Below are positions 7,059-14,422 of a stretch of DNA of 18,923 nt, piece by piece (position 1 is the first letter of the stretch; every line of letters begins with the position of its first letter). The notes beneath the pieces are model-generated. The model searched no databases, had not been told where the DNA came from, and was given only the letters and a program-made list of their open reading frames with translations. The stretch is from positions 1 through 18,923 of the forward strand of contig MVCT01000017.1 of the NCBI GenBank assembly GCA_002049945.1, given 5' to 3'. Origin of the DNA: Candidatus Cloacimonas sp. 4484_140. GTDB lineage: Bacteria > Cloacimonadota > Cloacimonadia > JGIOTU-2. The translations under genes were made by a program, and so were the position numbers.

Positions 7059-7943
7059 TTAATTCGCTTCTTGCTCGATTTTGGTTTCAAATAACCAGTA
7101 TCTATATTTATTGAAATACTTTTTTGCGTTTAGGAGCTTCTCTCTCGAAGGAAAAATTCCAAAAACCGTTGCTCCGCTACCAGACATCAAACTTCCCATT
7201 GCACCCAGTTCAAGAAGTTGGGCTTTGATCTCCTGTAATATGGGATAATGAGCAAAGACCCCTTGCTCTAATCCATTGTGCAGATTGTCGCATATCATCT
7301 CAATATTATTGCTATTTAAGCCGGTGATCATTGCAGATCTCATTTCTTTATGAAGTCCGCCTATGACCGACCATGAGTATGCATTCCTGCTGGCGATCTC
7401 GATCCCTGGATTTACAAGGAGTATATTCTCAATATATGGAGCAGGAAAAGTTTCCCGGACGATCTCTCCTCTTCCTTTTAGGAGCGCAGCTCTATTTTCA
7501 AGGAAGAAATTAATGTCGCTTCCGAAAAGCGAGACGGTTCTGTGTATATCTGCCATTGAAAGCTTGAGCTTCCATAATGAATTCAGTACCTGAATTGTTA
7601 CAGCAGCATTTGAACTGCCGCCGCCTAATCCTGCAGCGAGCGGGATGTTCTTTTTCAATTTTATTTCAACCCCATGTTTCACATTATATGTATCTTTTAA
7701 AAAACAAGCAATTTTGTAAATGATATTCTCTGATTCTTGAAGTGTGTCAGAGGTGCAATAAATTTTCACCTTAGATTTATCTGTCAATCTAAATATAAGA
7801 TTGTCAGCAAGGGAGATAGGCGCAATAATCGTCTCAACTTCGTGAAAGCCATCATCCCTTTTATGAAGGATATCAAGAAAGAGATTAAGCTTTGCGCGAG
7901 AGCCGTGAGTGACCTTGAGTTTTTCTCTTTTTCTTTTTTGCAC
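7059..7943 (-). CDS. ispE: 4-diphosphocytidyl-2-C-methyl-D-erythritol kinase
   Basis: GHMP-family kinase that phosphorylates CDP-methylerythritol in the non-mevalonate isoprenoid pathway. The 294 residues include the substrate-binding start SRAKLNLFLDI (residues 15-25), the ATP loop PLAAGLGGGSSNAAV (101-114), FGSDINFFL with the expected catalytic aspartate, and the C-terminal SGSGATVFGIF. The frame opens with GTG at 7943; no other start lies between it and the conserved region, so this start is effectively forced. It places the first 19 codons inside the end of the BY-kinase gene in another frame (59-base overlap). The upstream ribosome site is weak (GAAAAAG), suggesting dependence on translation of the kinase gene. 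Confidence 0.95.
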   Translation of the reverse strand: MQKRKREKLKVTHGSRAKLNLFLDILHKRDDGFHEVETIIAPISLADNLIFRLTDKSKVKIYCTSDTLQESENIIYKIACFLKDTYNVKHGVEIKLKKNIPLAAGLGGGSSNAAVTIQVLNSLWKLKLSMADIHRTVSLFGSDINFFLENRAALLKGRGEIVRETFPAPYIENILLVNPGIEIASRNAYSWSVIGGLHKEMRSAMITGLNSNNIEMICDNLHNGLEQGVFAHYPILQEIKAQLLELGAMGSLMSGSGATVFGIFPSREKLLNAKKYFNKYRYWLFETKIEQEAN

Positions 7944-10038
7944 CTTTTTCGTCGTCGGTGTAATAATAGTAATAGTAGTAGTAATAATATTTATAACCGC
8001 TATAATATTTTTTCACTTCGATCCCGTTCACCACAACGCCTGCAACTTTCACGTCAATATTATGAAGAAGGCTCTTTGCCTGCTCTATGATCTCACGCTC
8101 GGTGGAATTAACTCGGATAACAAGCACCAGTTCATCAACTTTTTTGGAAAGGATCAAGGCATCCGTCACGGCAATAATGGGAGGTGAGTCCACAATGATA
8201 TAATCGTATTCTTCACGCAGTTTTGCAAAAAGTTCATCCATTTTTTTTGAGGAAAGCAATTCGGAAGGATTCGGGGGAACGTGACCGGCAGTAATAATAT
8301 CAAGATTATCCATACCTGAAGGTTTAATAATATCGTGTATGTCGATATTGTCAGTTGTTAAAAATTTTGAAAGTCCGTTTTCTCTGGAAACTATAAAAAG
8401 ATTATGTATCATTGGACGTCGCATATCACAGTCGACGAGGATGGTTTTTGAACGCATTTGTGAAAGTGTTATAGCCAGGTTGCCGGCGGAGGTTGATTTT
8501 CCCTCTTTTGGTCCCGAACTCGTGACAAGAAATATTTTTCCCAAGCCAGGGACTTTAAACGGCAGGGAAACTACATTTGTTCTGAATGTTCTGTACGCTT
8601 CTGCGATCGGTGATTTTGGGCTATAATGCGGAACGAGACGGGCAACCATTTGTCGCTGTGTAGTGGTTAATTCCTGCAACCTTTCCTTATCCTTTTCTTT
8701 GCCCATCCGATCTTCAATATCAGCAAGTTGCTTTTCGTCAAGCGGAATATCGGGAATCGTGCCAAGAATTGGCAATTTAACGTATCGTTCTACATCAGAA
8801 AGATTAGTTATCTTAGTATTTAAGAGTTTTCCCTCTTCAGAGATCTTAGCTTCCTCATATCGCGTAATGAGCATACTGTATATCTGCTCATTTATTGCTT
8901 TTGATCGTTCCAGTCTCGCAAGCTCCAGCTCTGCATCAGGAAGACCTGACATCCTTACGGAATATTCTTCCACAACTGTTTCAAGTCCACTGACTTTTGC
9001 AGTAGCTGTTTGAAATTCTACTTCTGTAGAGATGATGTCAGTGAATAATTGCTGTCTCCTATCAAGAGGATTGAAAGAATATTTGTTTACTTCAAGGATT
9101 TTAGCTATTTCAGACTTCATCTGGCGTTTGATATTATCGATTTCGGTTCGAAGAGAAACAAGCTGGGGATGGTTTTCGGTATATCCTTTTTTTGTCAAGA
9201 GAATTGCAAGCTGGCTTTCGTTCTCGATGAGTTTTTGACGTAATTGCTCTGAAACGGGGGAGGAAATTGATGCCATTTCTTCGCCAAGAGCTTCGTCGAT
9301 CTTGATGAGTTCATCTTTGAGGTACGCAAGTTTTTTCTCAACGATCTGCAACTCTGTTTGAGCAGAGCTTAATTGTGCTTCGAACTCAACCATATTGGTG
9401 ATCATTTCTTTTGTCTCTTCAGTAAGAGCAAATACCTCATGTGCGATCTTATATGCACGAAGGTCTTCTTCAGAGATTGCCAATTTTTTTGATGTTACGT
9501 CCAGTTGTTTTTCTAAAAATTCACGTACGCTGGTCACTTCTGCACGGGTATATTTTAAGCTCTCGTCCTGGTAGCTGTCCATAACTGCATTTACAGCTGC
9601 CTGGGCTTCATTAGGATTAGTAGATTTAAAAGAAATATCAATAATGTCCACTTCTCGTTCAGCAGAGACATCTATGTTTTTAGCTAATATACTACTTGGA
9701 TTATCTAAAGAAAGAATCGGGAAATTTTCTGCTTCCTGGTTTCTCTTAAGTTTTTCAACTGCACTTTCCATTACAGAGGGGCTTTTTATTACTTCCATCT
9801 GGTTGTTCAGATCATTTCGTCCAAATCCGCCGGTACTGAAAAAGAGGTCTGTTTGTTTATTGAGTTCTAAAAGGATCTTTCCGTTGCTTTCATAGATGCG
9901 AGGTGCACGCGCAGTATAATATATTGTTGCAACCATTACCAGCACAAAAATGATGCCGATGAGTTTTATATGCCGAAGGATTATCCTATAATAATCTCTT
10001 AGTTTAATTTCTTGTTCTTGTTCAGGAAATTGCTCCAT
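7885..10038 (-). CDS. Wzz/BY-kinase fusion (polysaccharide co-polymerase with tyrosine kinase domain), lacking its second membrane segment
   Basis: Regulates chain length and export of surface polysaccharide. Order in the 717 residues: Wzz region with one membrane helix (26-42), a long coiled-coil periplasmic part (about 170-390), then LPILGTIPDI. The cytoplasmic-type kinase domain follows, introduced by SPIAEAYRTFRTN, with Walker A SSGPKEGKST (507-516), Walker A' ILVDCDMRRP (533-542) and Walker B IIVDSPP (614-620). The C-terminus has a tyrosine cluster of ten consecutive Tyr (684-693) plus Y678, Y679 and Y682, then a lysine-rich tail. Oddly, YEEAKISEEGKL (to about residue 405) runs straight into NTKITNLSDVERYV (407-420). 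The usual NVRIID proline-rich stretch and second transmembrane helix are absent. The ATG has GAGGG seven bases upstream. It follows the SLBB gene by 14 bases. Confidence 0.9.
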   Translation of the reverse strand: MEQFPEQEQEIKLRDYYRIILRHIKLIGIIFVLVMVATIYYTARAPRIYESNGKILLELNKQTDLFFSTGGFGRNDLNNQMEVIKSPSVMESAVEKLKRNQEAENFPILSLDNPSSILAKNIDVSAEREVDIIDISFKSTNPNEAQAAVNAVMDSYQDESLKYTRAEVTSVREFLEKQLDVTSKKLAISEEDLRAYKIAHEVFALTEETKEMITNMVEFEAQLSSAQTELQIVEKKLAYLKDELIKIDEALGEEMASISSPVSEQLRQKLIENESQLAILLTKKGYTENHPQLVSLRTEIDNIKRQMKSEIAKILEVNKYSFNPLDRRQQLFTDIISTEVEFQTATAKVSGLETVVEEYSVRMSGLPDAELELARLERSKAINEQIYSMLITRYEEAKISEEGKLLNTKITNLSDVERYVKLPILGTIPDIPLDEKQLADIEDRMGKEKDKERLQELTTTQRQMVARLVPHYSPKSPIAEAYRTFRTNVVSLPFKVPGLGKIFLVTSSGPKEGKSTSAGNLAITLSQMRSKTILVDCDMRRPMIHNLFIVSRENGLSKFLTTDNIDIHDIIKPSGMDNLDIITAGHVPPNPSELLSSKKMDELFAKLREEYDYIIVDSPPIIAVTDALILSKKVDELVLVIRVNSTEREIIEQAKSLLHNIDVKVAGVVVNGIEVKKYYSGYKYYYYYYYYYYTDDEKGAKKKKRKTQGHSRLSRKA
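7960..7989. repeat. In-frame TAY trinucleotide run encoding ten tyrosines
   Basis: Thirty bases made only of TAT and TAC codons (read on the minus strand) code for the poly-tyrosine run at the C-terminus of the BY-kinase. As DNA it is an imperfect TAN microsatellite, so its length could vary by slippage in whole codons without breaking the frame. The mixed TAT/TAC use slightly stabilises it. Confidence 0.85.
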
Positions 10039-10052
10039 ATGTATCCCTCTGT

Positions 10053-10553
10053 TTATTTGCTTTGAATTGTTAAATACAAGTTATAAATGCTCAGTACTGT
10101 TGCAAATTTTGCAATGAAGTCCGCGACCCGTTCCATGCCATAAAAAACCGTTCCGGATACGACAACAGTATCGCCGGCTTTTAACACCGGGATAATGTCA
10201 TAATTTCCCGTATCGAGATATTTTTTTAAATTGACCCAAATAATTTCACCCTGTCCATTATCCTGGCTGGGTCTGACAATTCGAATTTTTGAAAGTTTTG
10301 CATCTCCTGTAGGTCCACCGGCTAATGATAAAAGAGTCAACAGATCAGTGTCGTCGGGAAGAAGATAAAACCCGGGTTTTCGAACTTGCCCCCATATCTG
10401 GGTGTAAATTCTTAATTGATCTTCATCCCCCATGGTGCCGGAATAAGAATAGGCAGAGCTTCCAGCAGATGGAGTAGCCGAAGGACTATCCTGCGCAAAA
10501 CAGGCAGTACTAAAGACGATAATACTAATTATTATTACAAAAAGGTGTTTCAT
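10053..10553 (-). CDS. SLBB-domain exported protein, probably polysaccharide export related
   Basis: A 166-residue protein with an N-terminal signal (hydrophobic 4-18, ending ACFAQ; cleavage after CFA is likely, but STAC could also serve as a weak lipobox). A serine/alanine-rich linker follows. Then comes one SLBB (soluble ligand-binding beta-grasp) domain at about 48-132: IWGQVRKPGFYLLPDDTDLLTLLSLAGGP, KIRIVRP and LKAGDTVVVS. A hydrophobic C-terminal helix (about 142-162) could anchor it. Unlike Wza-type outer membrane exporters it has no polysaccharide-export (PES) domain before the SLBB, so it is a minimal SLBB protein. The neighbouring Wzz/BY-kinase makes an envelope polysaccharide role likely. 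A good AAGGGAG ribosome site precedes the ATG. Confidence 0.85.
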   Translation of the reverse strand: MKHLFVIIISIIVFSTACFAQDSPSATPSAGSSAYSYSGTMGDEDQLRIYTQIWGQVRKPGFYLLPDDTDLLTLLSLAGGPTGDAKLSKIRIVRPSQDNGQGEIIWVNLKKYLDTGNYDIIPVLKAGDTVVVSGTVFYGMERVADFIAKFATVLSIYNLYLTIQSK

Positions 10554-10614
10554 ATTGAACTCCCTTTACTATTGAGGATGTAAATTTTCAATTGATAATT
10601 TTCCGTCAATTTAT

Positions 10615-11388
10615 TTATGGTGTAAAATTGATAACGCGCTCTTCAGATTCCGAGCCACTTCTAATAGACGGTTCAAATTCTGGACCAAAAGCGTCAATTC
10701 GCCAGATATATGTTTGCCCGGGAATAGGAGAAAAACTGGAACCTTCTAGAATTTCCGGTATATTGCAAACTGTTTCACTAAGATCCTTTGAGTATTGCAG
10801 ATTTTCACTTTGATCGAAGAAAAGAATTCTATAAGTGTGACTTCCACCATACCATGAAAAATCTATTGAATCATTCACAGAAAAAGTGCTGTTATCTGCT
10901 GGCGCCTGCAAACCCGGTACTTCAATTAGCCGGTATGATACAGTATCGGAATTTGTTGAGTTACCTGCTTCATCAAAAGGAATGATGAAGTAAGACCAGG
11001 TCCTCTGAATTACCGACTCTTCATATCCTATGAATTTATCATAATATGTGGAAGAATCAGGAATAAAGGGAATTTCTTCGACATGAGTTGTGTCGCCGTA
11101 CTCATTAAAACGCCAGATCTCAATATGATGAATATCTCCGTCTTTTTGAAGAGGTGTGTCATCCCACTGGATCTTCATCCAATTATAATCGAGGTTTCCA
11201 GCGGAATAGGCATCGATGCCGTTATTTCTATCGGTATATGCACACCCCGGATCGCCAGGATCGCATTTGTGGGGAGTCATAGTTACCTTTGATGGAGGGA
11301 TGGGATCTTTATTCTCTGCCTTATCATAACTACAGGCAAAGGACATGATGGCAACTAATATTATGAGGATTACATATAACAATTTCAT
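10615..11388 (-). CDS. Lipoprotein with fibronectin-III-like domains, function unknown
   Basis: I do not recognise a specific family. A longer frame reaches 11544 but would run into leuS and lacks a signal. The ATG at 11388 gives 257 residues with a classic lipoprotein signal: hydrophobic 3-17 and lipobox SFAC with C19. After a linker, two beta-rich segments follow: about 45-155 (NWMKIQWDDTPLQKDGDIHHIEIWR, RTWSYFIIPFDEAGN) and about 160-257 (PADNSTFSVNDSIDFSWYGG, YTYIWRIDAFGPE-like ending). The W/Y spacing is like fibronectin type III or other Ig-like folds. It is 61 bases upstream of the SLBB gene, same strand, and may be the first gene of the unit. Its start lies 143 bases from divergent leuS. 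Confidence 0.8.
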   Translation of the reverse strand: MKLLYVILIILVAIMSFACSYDKAENKDPIPPSKVTMTPHKCDPGDPGCAYTDRNNGIDAYSAGNLDYNWMKIQWDDTPLQKDGDIHHIEIWRFNEYGDTTHVEEIPFIPDSSTYYDKFIGYEESVIQRTWSYFIIPFDEAGNSTNSDTVSYRLIEVPGLQAPADNSTFSVNDSIDFSWYGGSHTYRILFFDQSENLQYSKDLSETVCNIPEILEGSSFSPIPGQTYIWRIDAFGPEFEPSIRSGSESEERVINFTP

Positions 11389-11531
11389 ACTTTTCTTTTG
11401 TTGTGTATAATGATTTACTGTCAATTTTTTTAAAATAGTATTGAAGATAAATTTCATTAAGAAAATATATTGACGAAAATTACTATACTTCACAAACCAA
11501 CATACACATAAACTGTTTATTAGGAGCATCA

Positions 11532-14024
11532 ATGGAATATCCATTTAGAGAGATCGAAGCAAAGTGGCAAAAGGTTTGGGAGGACAACCGAACATTCTAT
11601 GTTGATATGGAGGATCCTCGCGAAAAATATTACTTGTTATCTATGTTTCCCTACCCGTCCGGCGTGCTTCATATGGGACATATTTCCAATTACTCAATTG
11701 CCGATGCCATAGCACGCTATAAGATCATGAATGGATATAAAGTGCTCCAGCCAATGGGTTATGACAGCTTTGGAATGCCGGCAGAGAACTTCGCAATCGA
11801 GCATAATTCTCATCCTGAAATAACAACCCATGAGAATATCGACAAAATGCGTCAGCAGTTCAAGGCAGTGGGTTTCGGCTATGATTGGGATAGAGAGGTA
11901 ATAACCTGCGATGCTGATTATTATATGTGGAATCAATGGTTCTTCCTGAAAATGTTCGAGATGGGACTTGTTTATAAGAAATCTTCTTATGTGAACTGGT
12001 GCCCGAGCTGCCAAACCGTACTTGCAAACGAGCAGGCAGAAGGCGGCGCCTGCTGGCGATGTAATTCCAGAGTCGAGCAGAAAGAGATCGAGCAGTGGTT
12101 TATTAAGACAACCGATTATGCGGAAGAGCTTCTCGATCATTCCAAACTTGGCAACTGGCCCCAGCGTGTCATCACAATGCAGAAGAACTGGATCGGTAAA
12201 AGTTTTGGTACTCAGATAATTTTCAAAATGGATGAGAAGGATGTTGAAATTCCGGTTTTTACTACACGTCCAGACACAATATTTGGCTGCACCTATATGG
12301 TTCTGGCAGCAGAACATCCTTTTATTGAAACATTTTTGGTTGATAATCCACATGAAAAAGAAATAAAAGATTTCATCAATAAAATACTCAATGAAGATAA
12401 GATAGAGCGAACTGCGGAAGACACCGAAAAGATCGGAATGTTCACCGGCAAATTTGCCATCAATCCTGTAAATAATGAAAAAATTCCTATATGGATCGCA
12501 AACTATGTGGTCATGGATTACGGAACCGGCGCAGTGATGTGCGTGCCTGCCCACGACCAGCGGGATTTTGAGTTTGCTAATAAGTATGAGCTTCCAATCC
12601 GCATTGTAATCCAAAACCCTGAAAAAACACTCGAACTGAACTCTATGAAAGAAGCATACATTGATGAAGGGATCCTGGTTAATTCCAAACCTTTTGATGA
12701 GATGAATAACCGCAAGGCAATTGAGAAGATCACCGAATGGATGGAAGAGAAAGGATATGGCTATAAAACCGTGAACTATAGGTTGAGAGATTGGGGTATC
12801 TCGCGGCAGCGCTACTGGGGTACACCTATTCCAATCGTTTATTGCAAAGAATGCGGAGCAGTTCCAGTTTCTGAAGACGATCTTCCTGTACGTCTTCCCA
12901 AGAATGTTGCGGTTGGGAAAACACGTAAAAATCCGCTTTTGTCCGTTCCTGAATTTCTGAATACGACTTGCCCAAAATGTGGCAAACCGGCTCAAAGAGA
13001 AACCGATACGATGGATACATTCTTTGATTCATCCTGGTATTATGCCCGTTTCTGCGATGCGAATAACAATAATGTCCCATTTGAAAAAGAGAAAGCTGAA
13101 TACTGGCTGCCTGTCGATCAATATATCGGCGGGATAGAACATGCCTGTATGCACCTTCTATATGCGCGGTTCTTTCATAAATTCATGCGTGATATCGGAC
13201 TTGTTACGACAGATGAACCCTTTACTAATTTGCTCACACAGGGCATGGTCACAAAAGACGGTGCGAAGATGTCAAAATCAAAAGGAAATACTGTTGATCC
13301 TCAGGAATATATTGATAGATTTGGCTCTGACACCCTGCGCGTTTTCATGCTGTTCGCTTCGCCACCCGAAAAGGATGTTGAATGGAACGATGAAGGTGTG
13401 AAAGGGGCATTCCGCTTTTTGAACCGGGTGTGGACGCTTGTCACAGACAAACAGACCTTTCTGAAAAGTCTTCCAAATAGCTATAATGAAAATGCACAAT
13501 TAACGGCAAGGGCAAAAAAATTGCGCTTCAGCACACATTATACGATCAAGAAAGTGACAGAAGATATTGAGGACAGAATGCAGTTCAATACTGCCATCGC
13601 AGCGATCATGGAGCACCTGAACAATATTTCTGCCTTTGAGTGTAATAACAAGAGTGAGCAGATCGTTCAGGCTGTCTTTTTTGAAGCTGTTGAGGCACTG
13701 CCAAAATTACTTCAGCCCTTTGCGCCCCACCTTTCTGAAGAGATATGGTCAATGCTCGGAAATCAGACGTCGATTCTGGAAACACCATGGATACAGTATA
13801 ATGAAAAATTTCTGGTGCAGGATCAGGTAACTTATGTGATCCAAATAAACGGAAAACTGCGCAGCAAGATCATTGTTGAGCTCGACACTCCAAAAGAAGA
13901 AGTTGAAAAAATAGCACTTGCCGATGAAAAAATTCAGAAATATACCGAAGGAAAAGAGATCGTAAAAGTAATCATAATTCCTAAGAAATTAGTGAATATC
14001 GTTATAACTCAAGTTCGGAAATAA
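11532..14024 (+). CDS. leuS: Leucyl-tRNA synthetase
   Basis: Class I synthetase charging tRNA-Leu, with editing of mischarged products. The 830 residues are full length. Motifs: HIGH box as HMGH (47-50) in PYPSGVLHMGH, a zinc-finger region WCPSC...CWRC (about 157-178), the CP1 editing domain with TTRPDT (244-249) and the conserved editing aspartate D342 in GTGAVMCVPAHDQRD, WGISRQRYWGTPIP, a second CxxC pair, KMSKS (579-583), and the anticodon-binding and C-terminal domains ending IVITQVRK. The ATG follows AGGAG by about 8 bases. It is divergent from the long minus-strand unit; no convincing -35/-10 pair with normal spacing was found in 11389-11531, although TATACT occurs at 11484-11489. Confidence 0.98.
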   Translation: MEYPFREIEAKWQKVWEDNRTFYVDMEDPREKYYLLSMFPYPSGVLHMGHISNYSIADAIARYKIMNGYKVLQPMGYDSFGMPAENFAIEHNSHPEITTHENIDKMRQQFKAVGFGYDWDREVITCDADYYMWNQWFFLKMFEMGLVYKKSSYVNWCPSCQTVLANEQAEGGACWRCNSRVEQKEIEQWFIKTTDYAEELLDHSKLGNWPQRVITMQKNWIGKSFGTQIIFKMDEKDVEIPVFTTRPDTIFGCTYMVLAAEHPFIETFLVDNPHEKEIKDFINKILNEDKIERTAEDTEKIGMFTGKFAINPVNNEKIPIWIANYVVMDYGTGAVMCVPAHDQRDFEFANKYELPIRIVIQNPEKTLELNSMKEAYIDEGILVNSKPFDEMNNRKAIEKITEWMEEKGYGYKTVNYRLRDWGISRQRYWGTPIPIVYCKECGAVPVSEDDLPVRLPKNVAVGKTRKNPLLSVPEFLNTTCPKCGKPAQRETDTMDTFFDSSWYYARFCDANNNNVPFEKEKAEYWLPVDQYIGGIEHACMHLLYARFFHKFMRDIGLVTTDEPFTNLLTQGMVTKDGAKMSKSKGNTVDPQEYIDRFGSDTLRVFMLFASPPEKDVEWNDEGVKGAFRFLNRVWTLVTDKQTFLKSLPNSYNENAQLTARAKKLRFSTHYTIKKVTEDIEDRMQFNTAIAAIMEHLNNISAFECNNKSEQIVQAVFFEAVEALPKLLQPFAPHLSEEIWSMLGNQTSILETPWIQYNEKFLVQDQVTYVIQINGKLRSKIIVELDTPKEEVEKIALADEKIQKYTEGKEIVKVIIIPKKLVNIVITQVRK

Positions 14025-14187
14025 AAATTATAAAAGGTTAAATATGATATATTTAAGTAATTCAAGTTTAGTCGTTGTAATTAATTATATACTATCTTCA
14101 TTGTTTAAAACTACTCCTGTAGAAGGTATAGAAAGAACAGAAGATACAAGGAATGAATATAGAAACATGGGTTTCGACAGTTATATT

Positions 14188-14216
14188 GCGTTCCCAAGCA
14201 GGGGCTTGGGAACGAG
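14188..14216 (-). repeat. REP-like hairpin, copy 1
   Basis: Perfect inverted repeat with 11-base arms CGTTCCCAAGC (14189-14199) and GCTTGGGAACG (14204-14214) around the 4-base loop AGGG. Including outer bases, the 29-base element matches copy 2 (14332-14360) in inverted orientation with two differences. It is not followed by a T run, so it is not a standard terminator. Sequences of this CCAAGC...GCTTGG kind are, from memory, dispersed in many genomes. Confidence 0.8.
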
Positions 14217-14274
14217 AAGACGTTTGAATAGGCACTAGCACTTATGTCCCATTTACCAACCCCAACCACTTTCA

Positions 14275-14330
14275 CCTCGTTACTAAGCCCCAATCCCCAA
14301 AACCTCGTTACCAAGCCCCAATCCCCACAA
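14275..14330 (+). repeat. 28-base tandem repeat, two copies leading into hairpin copy 2
   Basis: Two adjacent 28-base units (14275-14302 and 14303-14330) differ at 2 of 28 positions. Each begins like the left half of the hairpin (CCTCGTTACCAAGCCCC) and then diverges to AATCCCCA. A third unit starts in register at 14331 and completes the full hairpin instead. A degenerate earlier unit may lie at about 14247-14274. Confidence 0.85.
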
Positions 14331-14331
14331 C

Positions 14332-14360
14332 CTCGTTACCAAGCCCCTGCTTGGTAACGC
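14332..14360 (+). repeat. REP-like hairpin, copy 2 (inverted relative to copy 1)
   Basis: Perfect inverted repeat with arms CGTTACCAAGC (14334-14344) and GCTTGGTAACG (14349-14359) around the loop CCCT. Compared with the reverse complement of copy 1, one C is A in the left arm and the paired G is T in the right arm, so the stem stays fully paired. The flanking CTC and C are shared as well. Confidence 0.8.
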
Positions 14361-14422
14361 ATAAGATGAATTATTCACTAATCTCCACTCTTGCGAAACT
14401 TTATTTGTTATAGGGTAACAGA

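Larger units (their letters stand above)
14025..14422. other. Repeat-bearing spacer between leuS and rsmA
   Basis: This 398-base stretch has no gene I can support. Its left part (14025-14187) is AT-rich and unremarkable. The middle and right parts hold two REP-like hairpins in opposite orientation with a 28-base tandem repeat between them (listed separately). The last 60 bases before rsmA show no clear promoter. A 64-codon frame at 14044-14238 was considered and rejected. Confidence 0.7.

Noticed and set aside
11419..11489. TTGACA on the minus strand (11424-11419) and TTGACG/TATACT on the plus strand (11470-11489) as promoters
   Set aside because: Neither pair has a normal 16-18 base spacing: TTGACG to TATACT is only 8 bases, and no -10 box lies at the right distance from TTGACA.
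11389..11544. 52-residue N-terminal extension of the lipoprotein gene
   Set aside because: It would overlap the start of leuS, and the clear lipoprotein signal begins only at Met 11388.
11694..12995. 433-codon open frame on the minus strand opposite leuS
   Set aside because: It lies entirely inside leuS, antisense to it; the peptide is rich in Cys, His and Phe and has no recognisable domain. It is a shadow of leucyl-tRNA synthetase coding sequence.
14189..14214. Hairpin copy 1 as the leuS terminator
   Set aside because: It lies 165 bases past the stop, has no T run, and matches a dispersed-repeat pattern with an inverted second copy.
14044..14238. 64-codon plus-strand frame after leuS, with AAAGG upstream of its ATG
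   Set aside because: Its last third is the REP-like hairpin translated, and the rest has no recognisable feature. The peptide resembles the spurious annotations that such repeats often cause.
14111..14314. 67-codon minus-strand frame in the same spacer
   Set aside because: It reads through the tandem repeat and hairpin; no ribosome site or family resemblance is seen.
14275..14360. The 28-base repeats as a CRISPR array
   Set aside because: The units are directly adjacent with no unique spacers, and no cas gene is nearby.
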